Shown here piece by piece: positions 16,627 to 24,638 of a DNA stretch of 38,881 nucleotides. A model generated the notes under the pieces. It had not been told where the DNA came from. It was given only the letters and a program-made list of their open reading frames with translations, and ran no database searches. Positions within the stretch are counted from its first letter, which is position 1; each line of letters opens with the position of its first letter. This DNA comes from an uncultured Solobacterium sp. (GTDB lineage: Bacteria; Bacillota_I; Bacilli_A; Erysipelotrichales; Erysipelotrichaceae). A program made the position numbers and the translations under genes. The DNA lies in contig CAMKTV010000001.1 in assembly GCA_946415785.1 (NCBI GenBank), positions 1-38,881 of the forward strand, in the 5' to 3' direction.

Positions 16627-18303
16627 ATGACATATCAAGAGAAATATAATGAATGGTTAAATCATCCTTTGTTAGATAAGAGTTTAAAAGCTGAATTATT
16701 AAGCATGTCTAAGAAAGACATTGAAAATGCTTTCTATACAGATATTCAATTTGGTACTGCTGGAATGCGTGGAGTAATGGGCGCTGGTAGCAATCGCATT
16801 AATATTCATACAATTAGAAAAGCTACTTTAGGTTTTGCGAACTATTTAAACAAATATCATAAAGACGGTGTTGCCATCAGTTATGACAATCGTAATAATT
16901 CAAGAGAATATGCTTATGATTGCGCTAAATTATTGGCAAGTCAAGGAATCAAGACCTATTTATTTGATACTTTAAGACCTACACCTGAATTATCATTTGC
17001 GGTTAGATATTGTAAATGTGATGGCGGTATTATGATTACTGCTTCACACAATCCAAGAGAATATAATGGCTATAAATTATACGATGAAACGGGCTGCCAA
17101 TTAATTCCAGAAGTTGCCGCATTAGTCACTAAAGAAGTTGATGCAATAGAAGATTTGTTATCTATTGATATTGGAGAATATGATGAGTCTTTAATCAATA
17201 TCATTAATGAGGAAGTAGATAAAGCATATTATGAAAATGTTTTAAGCATTTCTTTAAGAAAAGATCTTAAGAAAGATATTAAGATTATTTACTCTCCTGA
17301 ACATGGCGCAAGTTATGTTCCAGTTAAAGAGACAATGGCTATGGCTGGTTACAATTTGGTTGTAGTTGAAAATCAAGCTTATCCTGATGGCAATTTCTCT
17401 AATACAAAATCACCTAATCCTGAAGAAAAATTAGCTTATGAAGGCGTCATTGAATTAGCACGCAAAGAAGATGGTGACTTATTGTTAGTATGTGATCCTG
17501 ATGGTGATAGAATGGGCGTTGGCGTTAAGAAAGATGGTGATTATTTAATATTAAATGGCAACCAGACAGGCGCTGTTTTATTGGAATATATTTTAAGCAC
17601 TTATAAAGATTTAGGAATTGAAATTAAAAATCCAGTAATGTTTAACACTATCGTTACCAGTGATATTGGTGAAGCTGTTGCGAATTATTATGGTGTTGAA
17701 TGCGAAAAGACTTTAACAGGCTTTAAATATATTGGCAACAAAGTTAAACAATATGAAGAAAATGGCTTAAAGAATTATGTCTTTGGTTATGAAGAATCTT
17801 ATGGTTCATTAATCAAACCATTTGTAAGAGACAAAGACGCTACACAAGCATGTCTAATGTTGGCAGAAGCTGCAACCTATTATCATTCTTTGGGCAAGAA
17901 TCTGTTTGATGTCATTGAAGATATCTTCTCAAGAGTTGGCGCTTATTATGACAGTCAAGTTTCTATTTCTTTGCCTGGTGCTGATGGTGCTGTTAAGCTA
18001 CAACAAATCATGGCTGGACTTAGAGAAAAACCATTCAGCATCGAAGGCTATACAATTAAGAAGATTGAAGATTATAAGTTAAGAAAGACAACTTATCTTG
18101 ATGGTCAAGTTCAAGAATTAAATGGCTTTGATGTTACCGATGCTTTGAAGTATTATTTAGATGATGGTTCGTTTATTGCGATTAGACCATCAGGCACAGA
18201 ACCTAAATGCAAGATCTATTTATCTACTAAGGCAAAGACTTACAAAGAAGCAATTGAAAAGGCTGATTATTTCACAAATATCTTAAAAGAAATCGTTAAA
18301 TAA
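16627..18303 (+). CDS. pgcA: phosphoglucomutase/phosphomannomutase family enzyme
   Basis: A 558-residue alpha-D-phosphohexomutase interconverting hexose 1- and 6-phosphates, most likely glucose, to feed UDP-glucose and cell-envelope polymers. In order: FGTAGMRGVMGAG, the phosphoserine loop MITASHNPREYNGYK (Ser140), the metal loop DPDGDRMGV, the sugar-binding loop GYEESYGSL, and the phosphate-binding loop RPSGTEPKCKIY. Length fits the PgcA (YhxB) type of Bacillota rather than the 450-residue GlmM type. GGAGG precedes the ATG. The downstream methyltransferase starts on the last base of its stop codon. Confidence 0.93.
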   Translation: MTYQEKYNEWLNHPLLDKSLKAELLSMSKKDIENAFYTDIQFGTAGMRGVMGAGSNRINIHTIRKATLGFANYLNKYHKDGVAISYDNRNNSREYAYDCAKLLASQGIKTYLFDTLRPTPELSFAVRYCKCDGGIMITASHNPREYNGYKLYDETGCQLIPEVAALVTKEVDAIEDLLSIDIGEYDESLINIINEEVDKAYYENVLSISLRKDLKKDIKIIYSPEHGASYVPVKETMAMAGYNLVVVENQAYPDGNFSNTKSPNPEEKLAYEGVIELARKEDGDLLLVCDPDGDRMGVGVKKDGDYLILNGNQTGAVLLEYILSTYKDLGIEIKNPVMFNTIVTSDIGEAVANYYGVECEKTLTGFKYIGNKVKQYEENGLKNYVFGYEESYGSLIKPFVRDKDATQACLMLAEAATYYHSLGKNLFDVIEDIFSRVGAYYDSQVSISLPGADGAVKLQQIMAGLREKPFSIEGYTIKKIEDYKLRKTTYLDGQVQELNGFDVTDALKYYLDDGSFIAIRPSGTEPKCKIYLSTKAKTYKEAIEKADYFTNILKEIVK

Positions 18304-18893
18304 TGATTGAAGAAATTAAAGAAAAAGCATTAGAAGAAAAAGTTCCCATCATTAAAGATGGGGGCCTTTTCTTTTTGTTGGAATTCATCAAAGAAAGAAA
18401 TGCTAAAGATATTTTAGAGTTAGGAACAGCAGTAGGCTATTCAAGTATTAATATGGCTTTAGTCAATAAAGATATTCATATTGATACTATTGAAAAAAAT
18501 GAAGAGATGTATAAAGAGGCTTTAATTAATATCGAAAAAGCTAATCTTGATGAACAGATTAATGTTCATTTTTGTCCAATTGAAGAATTTAAGACAGATA
18601 AGAAATATGATCTAATCTTTGTGGATGCGGCGAAAAGCCAATATTATAAATACACCGAACAATTTCTTGATAATTTAAAAGAAGATGGTGCTTTTATCTA
18701 CGACAACATGATATTTCATGGGCTTGTATACGATGTAGAGAATATTAAAAACCGCAATACCCGTTCTTTAGTCAAGAAAATTATAAAATTCTCTGATTTA
18801 ATGCGAAATGATAACCGTTTTGATATAATATTCCATGAAGACGTTGGTGACGGTCTTTTAGTTGCATTCAGGAGAAAAAGTGAACGAAAGTAG
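18303..18893 (+). CDS. trmR: O-methyltransferase, TrmR/YrrM-like
   Basis: A 196-residue class I SAM-dependent O-methyltransferase. ILELGTAVGYSSINMAL is the SAM-binding motif I, and DLIFVDAAKSQYYKYTEQFL holds the metal-linked Asp of the family. Length and motifs match YrrM of Bacillus, now TrmR, which methylates 5-hydroxyuridine at tRNA position 34. Assignment to TrmR rather than another small O-methyltransferase is likely but not certain, since the tRNA hydroxylase genes often near it are absent. Start and previous stop share one base (TAATG). A terminator-like hairpin lies within codons 14-25. Confidence 0.82.
   Translation: MIEEIKEKALEEKVPIIKDGGLFFLLEFIKERNAKDILELGTAVGYSSINMALVNKDIHIDTIEKNEEMYKEALINIEKANLDEQINVHFCPIEEFKTDKKYDLIFVDAAKSQYYKYTEQFLDNLKEDGAFIYDNMIFHGLVYDVENIKNRNTRSLVKKIIKFSDLMRNDNRFDIIFHEDVGDGLLVAFRRKSERK
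18342..18376 (+). terminator. terminator-like hairpin inside the first codons of the TrmR-like gene
   Basis: GTTCCCATC (18342-18350), loop ATTAAA, GATGGGGGC (18357-18365) pair over nine positions with two G-U pairs, then C, four Ts, C and five Ts. It lies 40-70 bases after the phosphoglucomutase stop, where a terminator for that gene would be expected, yet inside coding sequence. Confidence 0.4.
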
Positions 18894-20475
18894 TAATGTA
18901 TTTGATTTGATTTCTTCAGCAGTAGAAAATTTGGCAGATAAGACTTTTTCCTTATCTGAAGAAAAAGAAGAAACAAAAGATGAAGTAGAAGAAAAAGAAC
19001 TAGAATCAAATAGTTCGCTTTCAAATACAAAAGAAGAAAGAAAAGATTTGATTTCTCAATTTGAAGATCTTTTTAACGTCGATTTTGGCAACGAAAAAAG
19101 AGAAAACGACATTCAAAGACATTTATTAGATCTTTTAAGAAGAAAACCTGAAGAAGAGGAAGATGAAGAATTCTCAATTATCGCCAAAGCTGCTTCTAAT
19201 ACCGAAGAAGAAAAAGAAAAAGTTGATAATAAAATCGTTGGCAGTGATGATCCAAAATTAGATGATATTTTTACAGAAATCATTGATTTTGAAAATGGAA
19301 AGGAAATAAAAGAAAAAGAAGATATTGATGTTGCATCTTTATTAGATGAAACAAATAAAGAAGTTGACACAAAAACATTATTTGATGAAGTAGAAGATGA
19401 AGAAATAGAATTAATCAACGAAGGCTTTAAGGAATTAATAGATGAAATAGAGAATAAAGAAAAATCATTTGAAAGAAAACATGTCGATATCAAGAATGTT
19501 GATGAAGATGTTGTCGTTAATACTCTTGATCTTATTATCGAAAAAGATAGAGGTGGAATCACCTTAAAGCCTAAGATAATAGAAAGATCTGTTAAAGATA
19601 ATAAAGAAGAATTCGTTTATAAAAAAGAAGCCAAGAATATCGAAAAGGTTGATGAAAATGAAGTAGTTAAAAATGCTCAAGATATTATTGGTGAATTGCC
19701 TGCTTTAAAGAAAGAAGAATTCGTTTACAAAAAAGAAGCTAAAAATATTGAAAGAATTAAAGAAGATGAGGTAGTCAAGAATATTGAAGATATTATCGGT
19801 GATATTTCTAATTTAAAGATTACCCCTAAAAAAGAGATTGTATTTGAAAATAATAGTGTTTATGGCAATGACTATAATTCTATCTATGATGAAAGAACTA
19901 TTGATCAAATCTATATCGCTAATCCAGGAACAGAAATATTAGATGAATTTAAGACTAAAGAATCTAAACCTGAAGAAAAACTTCAAAATATTTCTAATGA
20001 AGAAGATATTGAATTAATTAAAATTGAAGATAATCTACAAGATTTATTAGATGAACTAAATGAAGATGAAATAGTTAATAGAATCGAAGAAATTAGAAAT
20101 GAAGAAAAAGCTCAAAAGAATAAAATCTATGATTCTGTTAAAGCTGTTTATACTTATTTAGATAAGTCATTTATTAAAGGCGTATTTGATTTAAAGAATC
20201 TATTCGCATATGAATATCCACTTGATGAAAACATTATTATTCTTCAACGTATAAGTTTTAATGATGTTGAAAAATTAAGAAGCTTTGTGGAAGTGATTTT
20301 AAGTCATGATTATGTGGTAAACGTTGATGAAGAAAAAATGATTGTTGATGTCATTAAAGGATGTGTTAATAAAGATGGGCTAATTCTAGCAGAAATCTTT
20401 GAAGTCGCTAATCAAGGAAAGTTGTTAGAAGGAGAATATGAAGGTTATAGAATAATAATAGAAGGCAGTGATTAA
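18880..20475 (+). CDS. acidic repeat protein of unknown function
   Basis: A 531-residue cytoplasmic protein that I do not recognise. The GTG at 18880 is chosen because AGGAG lies five bases before it (18870-18874); it overlaps the methyltransferase stop by 14 bases. No signal peptide or membrane helix is seen. Residues 1-190 are very rich in Glu, Asp and Lys and probably disordered or coiled. Residues 243-314 are two 36-residue tandem repeats (EEFVYKKEAKNIE, VVKN, DIIG), with a decayed third copy before them (about 198-230: KHVDIKNVDEDVVVNTLDLII) and a faint echo near 385 (LLDELNEDEIVNRI). The last 110 residues (from YDSVKAVYTYLDKSF) look globular. The next gene encodes a membrane protein that also has an acidic cytoplasmic segment, so the two may work together; that is inference. 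Confidence 0.72.
   Translation: MNESSNVFDLISSAVENLADKTFSLSEEKEETKDEVEEKELESNSSLSNTKEERKDLISQFEDLFNVDFGNEKRENDIQRHLLDLLRRKPEEEEDEEFSIIAKAASNTEEEKEKVDNKIVGSDDPKLDDIFTEIIDFENGKEIKEKEDIDVASLLDETNKEVDTKTLFDEVEDEEIELINEGFKELIDEIENKEKSFERKHVDIKNVDEDVVVNTLDLIIEKDRGGITLKPKIIERSVKDNKEEFVYKKEAKNIEKVDENEVVKNAQDIIGELPALKKEEFVYKKEAKNIERIKEDEVVKNIEDIIGDISNLKITPKKEIVFENNSVYGNDYNSIYDERTIDQIYIANPGTEILDEFKTKESKPEEKLQNISNEEDIELIKIEDNLQDLLDELNEDEIVNRIEEIRNEEKAQKNKIYDSVKAVYTYLDKSFIKGVFDLKNLFAYEYPLDENIIILQRISFNDVEKLRSFVEVILSHDYVVNVDEEKMIVDVIKGCVNKDGLILAEIFEVANQGKLLEGEYEGYRIIIEGSD
19606..19821 (+). repeat. two tandem 108-base coding repeats
   Basis: GAAGAATTCGTTTA begins at 19606 and again at 19714, and the following bases stay similar over the full 108-base period, in frame (36 codons). 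Differences are mostly at third positions, with clusters of amino-acid change in the middle and end, suggesting an old duplication kept by selection. Confidence 0.8.
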
Positions 20476-20508
20476 TGCTTTCTTTTATAGATAAGGGGAG
20501 GTAAGAAA

Positions 20509-21159
20509 ATGTTTGGTAAAAATCCTTATGAAAATGAAGATTCAATTGAGATTCAAGATTTCTCAAATGATGATGAAGACAATGTTAAAGAAACTTTCTT
20601 AGAAACTGATGAAGAATTAGAAGAAGAGGAAGAAGAAACTGTAAAGAAGGAACCAGTTTATCGCCGTGTAAAACAAGAAGTGATTATTGTTGCGGGAGCT
20701 TTATTAGCATTACTTTTAGTATTAGCTATTATCGCTTTAGTGTACGGTGCTAATAAAAATAAAGCTTATAACGATTTAAGAGCTGATTATGAAGCATATA
20801 TCAGCAAAGCTACTGCTAATGAAACTGATCTTAAGAAACAAATCAGTGACTTACAAAAACAATTAACTGAAGCAACTACACCAAAGGTTGAAGAAGTAAC
20901 ATCAACAGGTGATAGCTATATCATTACTGCTGAAAGAGGCTTAGGCGTTAGACCAAATCCAGGAGAAACAATCAGTTTCGCTAACTATGACAAACTTCCT
21001 AGTGATATCCAACAAATGTGTGACCATAGTGGTGATACTGTATATTTATACTACAATAGTGTTGTTAAAGTTTATGAAATCAAATCTGCTTCTGGAGCAT
21101 CTTGGGGCAAGATTGCTGATGGTGCATGGATTTGTTTAGATTACGCTAAAAAACAATAA
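20509..21159 (+). CDS. single-pass membrane protein with acidic tail, coiled coil and SH3-like C-terminus
   Basis: A 216-residue protein of unknown role. Residues 1-47 are acidic (a run of Glu at 35-43), followed by a basic stop-transfer segment (KKEPVYRRVK), one membrane helix (58-79), a coiled-coil region (about 84-123, with LKKQISDLQKQL) and a C-terminal domain (about 136-214) ending ASWGKIADGAWICLDY, which is typical of bacterial SH3 domains that bind wall peptides. Topology would put the acidic tail inside and the SH3-like domain at the wall. GGGGAGG gives it a very strong ribosome site. It lies between the acidic repeat gene and a HAD gene, upstream of murA, hinting at a wall-linked role. 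Confidence 0.78.
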   Translation: MFGKNPYENEDSIEIQDFSNDDEDNVKETFLETDEELEEEEEETVKKEPVYRRVKQEVIIVAGALLALLLVLAIIALVYGANKNKAYNDLRADYEAYISKATANETDLKKQISDLQKQLTEATTPKVEEVTSTGDSYIITAERGLGVRPNPGETISFANYDKLPSDIQQMCDHSGDTVYLYYNSVVKVYEIKSASGASWGKIADGAWICLDYAKKQ

Positions 21160-21160
21160 A

Positions 21161-21793
21161 ATGATTAAAGCCTTCTTGTTTGACATGGATGGCACTTTGG
21201 CCAATTCCGAAAAATATTATGTATATGTTAGCCAACAGTGTTTTAGACAAAGAGGCGTTGAATTAAGCACAAAAGAAATAAGTGACAATATTGTAGGAGC
21301 GACAATGGCTGCAACATATGAATATGTCGCTAAAGTACTTAATGTTGATATAGAAACAGGAAAGAAAATATATGATGATTATTTTCTAGAAAATCCTCTT
21401 AACTATCAAGATTATTTATATCCTTCAAGTTTAAAATTAATTAAATTATTAAAACAGAAAAATTATTTATTGGCATTGTGCACAATGAATACAAAGGAAA
21501 ATGTCATTAATTTCTTGAAATGTGGATTTGAAGGTTTATTTGATTATGTCGTTTATTATGAAGACGGCATAAAAGAAAAACCATATCCTGATATATATTT
21601 AAAAGCTCTTGAGCATTTCAAAATCAATGGACAAGAAGCGATTGTTGTAGAAGATTCTGTTGCTGGTGTTCTAGCAGGAAAAAATGCGGGAGCTTATGTT
21701 ATAGGAAACAAAGAAGCAGGCTTAGATATTGATTTAAGCAGGGCTGATAGAATCATCAAGAATCTTGATGAACTTGTAGAAGATTATGAATGA
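21161..21793 (+). CDS. HAD-superfamily phosphatase, beta-phosphoglucomutase-like subgroup
   Basis: A 210-residue HAD hydrolase with a helical cap between motifs I and II. Motif I is FDMDGTLANSE (nucleophile Asp8, acid/base Asp10), motif II is near LCTMNTKEN, the motif III lysine is in KEKPYPDIY, and motif IV is VVEDSVAGVLAGKNAGA. The last motif is typical of the phosphosugar phosphatase and beta-phosphoglucomutase group. Substrate cannot be fixed from sequence. It begins one base after the previous stop and overlaps murA by eight bases. Confidence 0.88.
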   Translation: MIKAFLFDMDGTLANSEKYYVYVSQQCFRQRGVELSTKEISDNIVGATMAATYEYVAKVLNVDIETGKKIYDDYFLENPLNYQDYLYPSSLKLIKLLKQKNYLLALCTMNTKENVINFLKCGFEGLFDYVVYYEDGIKEKPYPDIYLKALEHFKINGQEAIVVEDSVAGVLAGKNAGAYVIGNKEAGLDIDLSRADRIIKNLDELVEDYE

Positions 21794-23030
21794 CTTTATA
21801 AAAATTAGAGGTGGTAAACCTCTTGAAGGAACAGTAAAAATATCGAGTAGTAAAAATGCCACTGTGGCTGTTTTACCTGCTGTTGTTTTAGCTAGTGAAA
21901 TAGTTAAGCTTTATGACGTTCCAGAAATTGAAGACATCAATGCATTAATATTCTTATTAAGAAAATTAAATATTTCAGTTGAAAAAAATGATGATAATCT
22001 TACAATTGATCCAACAGATATTAAAAATGTCGTTTTAGATTTTGATGAAGTTAGAAAACTTAGAGCGTCTTATTATTTTATGGGAGCATTACTAGGCAGA
22101 TTTAAACATGTCAGAATGTTATATCCTGGTGGTTGTAATTTAGGACCTAGACCAATCGATTTGCATTTAAAAGGTTTTGAATCATTAGGTGCACGCATCA
22201 CAACAGACAACGACATGATAGAAATTAATGCTGAACATTTAGTAGGTGATGAAATTTATTTGGATATTGCTTCTGTTGGCGCAACAATTAATATTATCTT
22301 GGCTGCTATTTTTGCGGAAGGAAGAACAGTTATTCATAATGCTGCTAAAGAACCAGAGATTATTGATTTGTCTAGTATGTTGAATAAGATGGGCGCAAGA
22401 ATCAGAGGTGCTGGCACAAGTGATATTACAATTATTGGTGTATCACGTTTAAAAGGCTGTATTCATGATATTATTCCAGACCGCATAGAAGCAGGTACTT
22501 ATATTTGTTTAGCTGCTGCTGTTGGCAAAGACATCTTAATTGAAAACGTCATTCCTCAACATATTGAAGCTCTTATTTCTAAATTAGAAGAAGCTGGAGC
22601 TAAAATAGAAACAGGTGTTGATTATGTTCATGTATATGAATCAAACGATCTAAAAGCTATCGATATTCAAACACAAACCTTCCCAGGCTTTGCGACAGAC
22701 TTACAACAGCCTATTACGCCTTTATTATGTAAAGCAAAAGGTAAATCTCACGTTGTTGAGACAATATATCCTGAAAGATTTAAACATTGTAATGAACTAA
22801 TAAAGATGGGCGCCAATATTGAATGTAATGAAGCTAAGGCTAATATTTATGGACCTGTGCAATTACATGGCACAAAAATAAGAGCTACTGATTTAAGATG
22901 TGGAGCAGCTCTTATCATTGCAGCATTAATGGCTGATGGTGAAACAATCATTGAAGATGCTTATCATATATATCGAGGATATGAAGGCATTGTCGAGAAA
23001 TTAAAGGGCCTTGGTGCCGATGCTGAATAA
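21786..23030 (+). CDS. murA: UDP-N-acetylglucosamine 1-carboxyvinyltransferase MurA
   Basis: A 414-residue enolpyruvyl transferase carrying out the first committed step of peptidoglycan synthesis, adding phosphoenolpyruvate to UDP-GlcNAc. SSKNA gives the substrate-binding Lys23 and Asn24. PGGCNLGPRPIDLHLKGFESLGA carries the catalytic Cys117, the fosfomycin target; fosfomycin-insensitive forms have Asp there. The RASYYFMGALLGRF block resembles the MurAB (MurZ) subtype of Bacillota, so a second murA may exist elsewhere. The start overlaps the HAD gene by eight bases. A two-way terminator follows. Confidence 0.95.
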   Translation: MNDFIKIRGGKPLEGTVKISSSKNATVAVLPAVVLASEIVKLYDVPEIEDINALIFLLRKLNISVEKNDDNLTIDPTDIKNVVLDFDEVRKLRASYYFMGALLGRFKHVRMLYPGGCNLGPRPIDLHLKGFESLGARITTDNDMIEINAEHLVGDEIYLDIASVGATINIILAAIFAEGRTVIHNAAKEPEIIDLSSMLNKMGARIRGAGTSDITIIGVSRLKGCIHDIIPDRIEAGTYICLAAAVGKDILIENVIPQHIEALISKLEEAGAKIETGVDYVHVYESNDLKAIDIQTQTFPGFATDLQQPITPLLCKAKGKSHVVETIYPERFKHCNELIKMGANIECNEAKANIYGPVQLHGTKIRATDLRCGAALIIAALMADGETIIEDAYHIYRGYEGIVEKLKGLGADAE

Positions 23031-23056
23031 ACCATAAATAATAAATATTAAACAAT

Positions 23057-23082
23057 AAAGCCTTAGATAATTCTAAGGCTTT
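23057..23082. terminator. bidirectional intrinsic terminator between murA and the metallophosphoesterase gene
   Basis: AAAGCCTTAGA (23057-23067), loop TAAT, TCTAAGGCTTT (23072-23082): eleven perfect pairs, flanked by A- and T-rich sequence, serving the two convergent genes. It includes the stop and last codons of the leftward gene. Confidence 0.8.
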
Positions 23083-24173
23083 AAATTGAATACTTCATAA
23101 TAACAATGTGCTTCACTTCTAAGTGGATAGCCCCAACCAGCTATGCCACTAGAAACATATAAATGGGTATCGCCAATATAATAATCACCATAGACATTTA
23201 AACCCATTATTCTATAAATAAGCTGTAATGGGAATAATTGTCCAGCATGACTATGTCCTGATAGTTGTAAATCTGCATTAAGCTCTAAAATATCATCATT
23301 TTTATATGGTGAATGGTCTATACACAAGAGATACCTATCACTAGGAAGCGGTAATAAATCTTTAGTATCTTTACGATTATGCGCCTTATTTGGATAGTCT
23401 CTTCCTATAAGAATTAAATCATCATTTATTTCTACATAGTTTTCACAAAGAATTGAAATACCATTTTTTTCAATAGTATTTTTTAAATCTTCTTCACTAT
23501 ACATCTGATATCCTAGTCTTTTTTGACCACTTTCTTGTTGATCATGATTGCCATAAACATAGTATGTTGGAATATTTAAAGAACCAATCTTCTTATAAAT
23601 ATATTCCATTTCTTCTTTGGTAGTAAATTCATCTGTGATATCACCACCCAGCAACAACATGTCAGGTTTAAGTTCTTTAATTTCTTCTAACGCTTTATCA
23701 ACTGTTCCTTTTGTTTGAACCTTACCATAATGAAGATCTGAAAAGAAAACTATTTTATATTCATGCTTAAGTTTAGAATCAATTATCGTATGATATTTCG
23801 GCATGATTATCTGCATATTTACAATATTGTATGTTGCGAATAATACTGTAAATATTAAGGAAACAATCATCCTTAATTTCTTATTAGTCTCTTTTTTAAA
23901 TAACGAAACAGCAAATAAAATAATATCGACAAATATATCAGAAACCAAAACTAAATAAATAGCAGCGAATAAAAATTCATTTTGCCAGAAAAGATTAAAA
24001 TTAATTCCTACCAATAAATATCTTAATAATAAAGCTAATCCAAATTTAAGAATAAATAAGAAAAATAATAAAATACGTTTATTAACTTTTCTAAAAGGAA
24101 GTTGTATTAAATTGATTAAAACAAATCCAAGAATTGTTTCAGATATTAATAAGCAAAATTTAATAACAGTCAT
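23073..24173 (-). CDS. membrane-bound metallophosphoesterase, YkuE/YaeI-like
   Basis: A 366-residue protein with four N-terminal membrane segments (about 5-23, 32-54, 68-92, 102-120) and a calcineurin-type phosphoesterase domain. All metal motifs are present: FSDLHYGK (Asp146, His148), GGDITDE (Asp178), YGNHDQQ (Asn209, His210), DHSPY (His287) and GHSHAGQ (His307, His309). Relatives cleave phosphodiesters or pyrophosphates of lipids and cell-envelope precursors; the actual substrate here is unknown. AGAGGA lies close before the ATG, and a TATAAT lies about 15 bases further upstream. It runs leftward, convergent with murA and divergent from rpmE. Confidence 0.88.
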   Translation of the reverse strand: MTVIKFCLLISETILGFVLINLIQLPFRKVNKRILLFFLFILKFGLALLLRYLLVGINFNLFWQNEFLFAAIYLVLVSDIFVDIILFAVSLFKKETNKKLRMIVSLIFTVLFATYNIVNMQIIMPKYHTIIDSKLKHEYKIVFFSDLHYGKVQTKGTVDKALEEIKELKPDMLLLGGDITDEFTTKEEMEYIYKKIGSLNIPTYYVYGNHDQQESGQKRLGYQMYSEEDLKNTIEKNGISILCENYVEINDDLILIGRDYPNKAHNRKDTKDLLPLPSDRYLLCIDHSPYKNDDILELNADLQLSGHSHAGQLFPLQLIYRIMGLNVYGDYYIGDTHLYVSSGIAGWGYPLRSEAHCYYEVFNLKP

Positions 24174-24287
24174 ATATCCTCTAATAATTATTATATAAGA
24201 GATTGTGATATATTGAAGTTAGTGAGGCCTGTTAAGACCAAACGAAATGTCTAAATAACTATTAAATGTTTAGAAATACTGAATAAT

Positions 24288-24315
24288 TTGCATTTTTATA
24301 TGGATGTGTTATCAT
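24288..24315 (+). promoter_or_regulatory. rpmE promoter
   Basis: TTGCAT (24288-24293), a 16-base spacer and TATCAT (24310-24315), which is preceded by TGT as an extended -10. A leader of about 50 bases would follow. Confidence 0.55.
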
Positions 24316-24321
24316 AAATGA

Positions 24322-24370
24322 GCGAAACTTTCTTTGGATTGATAAGATATCCAAGGCGGAAGGAGGAAAG
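24322..24370 (+). ncRNA. probable L31 leader upstream of rpmE
   Basis: CTTTGGAT (24332-24339) pairs with ATCCAAGG (24349-24356) around a nine-base loop, directly before GGCGGAAGGAGG and the rpmE start. Structured leaders bound by L31 are described upstream of rpmE in Bacillota; this hairpin is in the right place, but I matched it by position and stem only. Confidence 0.4.
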
Positions 24371-24372
24371 AT

Positions 24373-24582
24373 ATGAAAGAAGGAATTCATCCAAATTACC
24401 ATAAAGTAAAGGTAGTTTGTGCTGGTTGTGGTGCAGAATTTGAATCAAGTTCAACTGTAGCAGGTGATACTATTAAAGTAGATACTTGTTCACAATGCCA
24501 TCCATTCTATACTGGCAGACAAAGATTTACAGCAGCTCAAGGAAGAATTGAAAAATTCAATAAGAAATATGGTAAAAAATAG
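24373..24582 (+). CDS. rpmE: 50S ribosomal protein bL31, zinc-binding form
   Basis: A 69-residue bL31 with the complete zinc site: Cys16 and Cys19 (CAGC), Cys39 and Cys42 (CSQC), followed by the family block [10 protein letters not shown]. It sits at the bridge between ribosomal subunits. The zinc-bearing form is usually the one used when zinc is plentiful; a cysteine-free form is not in the window. AAGGAGG precedes the ATG. It is monocistronic: its terminator overlaps the stop codon. Confidence 0.97.
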   Translation: MKEGIHPNYHKVKVVCAGCGAEFESSSTVAGDTIKVDTCSQCHPFYTGRQRFTAAQGRIEKFNKKYGKK

Positions 24583-24605
24583 TAAGGTTAAATCCTTACT
24601 TTTTT
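24581..24605 (+). terminator. intrinsic terminator of rpmE
   Basis: AGTAAGG (24581-24587), loop TTAAAT, CCTTACT (24594-24600) and Ts to 24605. The left arm begins within the TAG stop codon. Confidence 0.8.
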
Positions 24606-24638
24606 ATAAAACTATAATTGAATTTTTAGGAGATTATT

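Noticed and set aside
19113-19562. Antisense 149-codon frame, very Ser-rich
   Set aside because: It mirrors Glu/Asp/Lys codons of the acidic repeat gene, has no ribosome site, and its composition is what the reverse of GAA/GAT-rich DNA gives.
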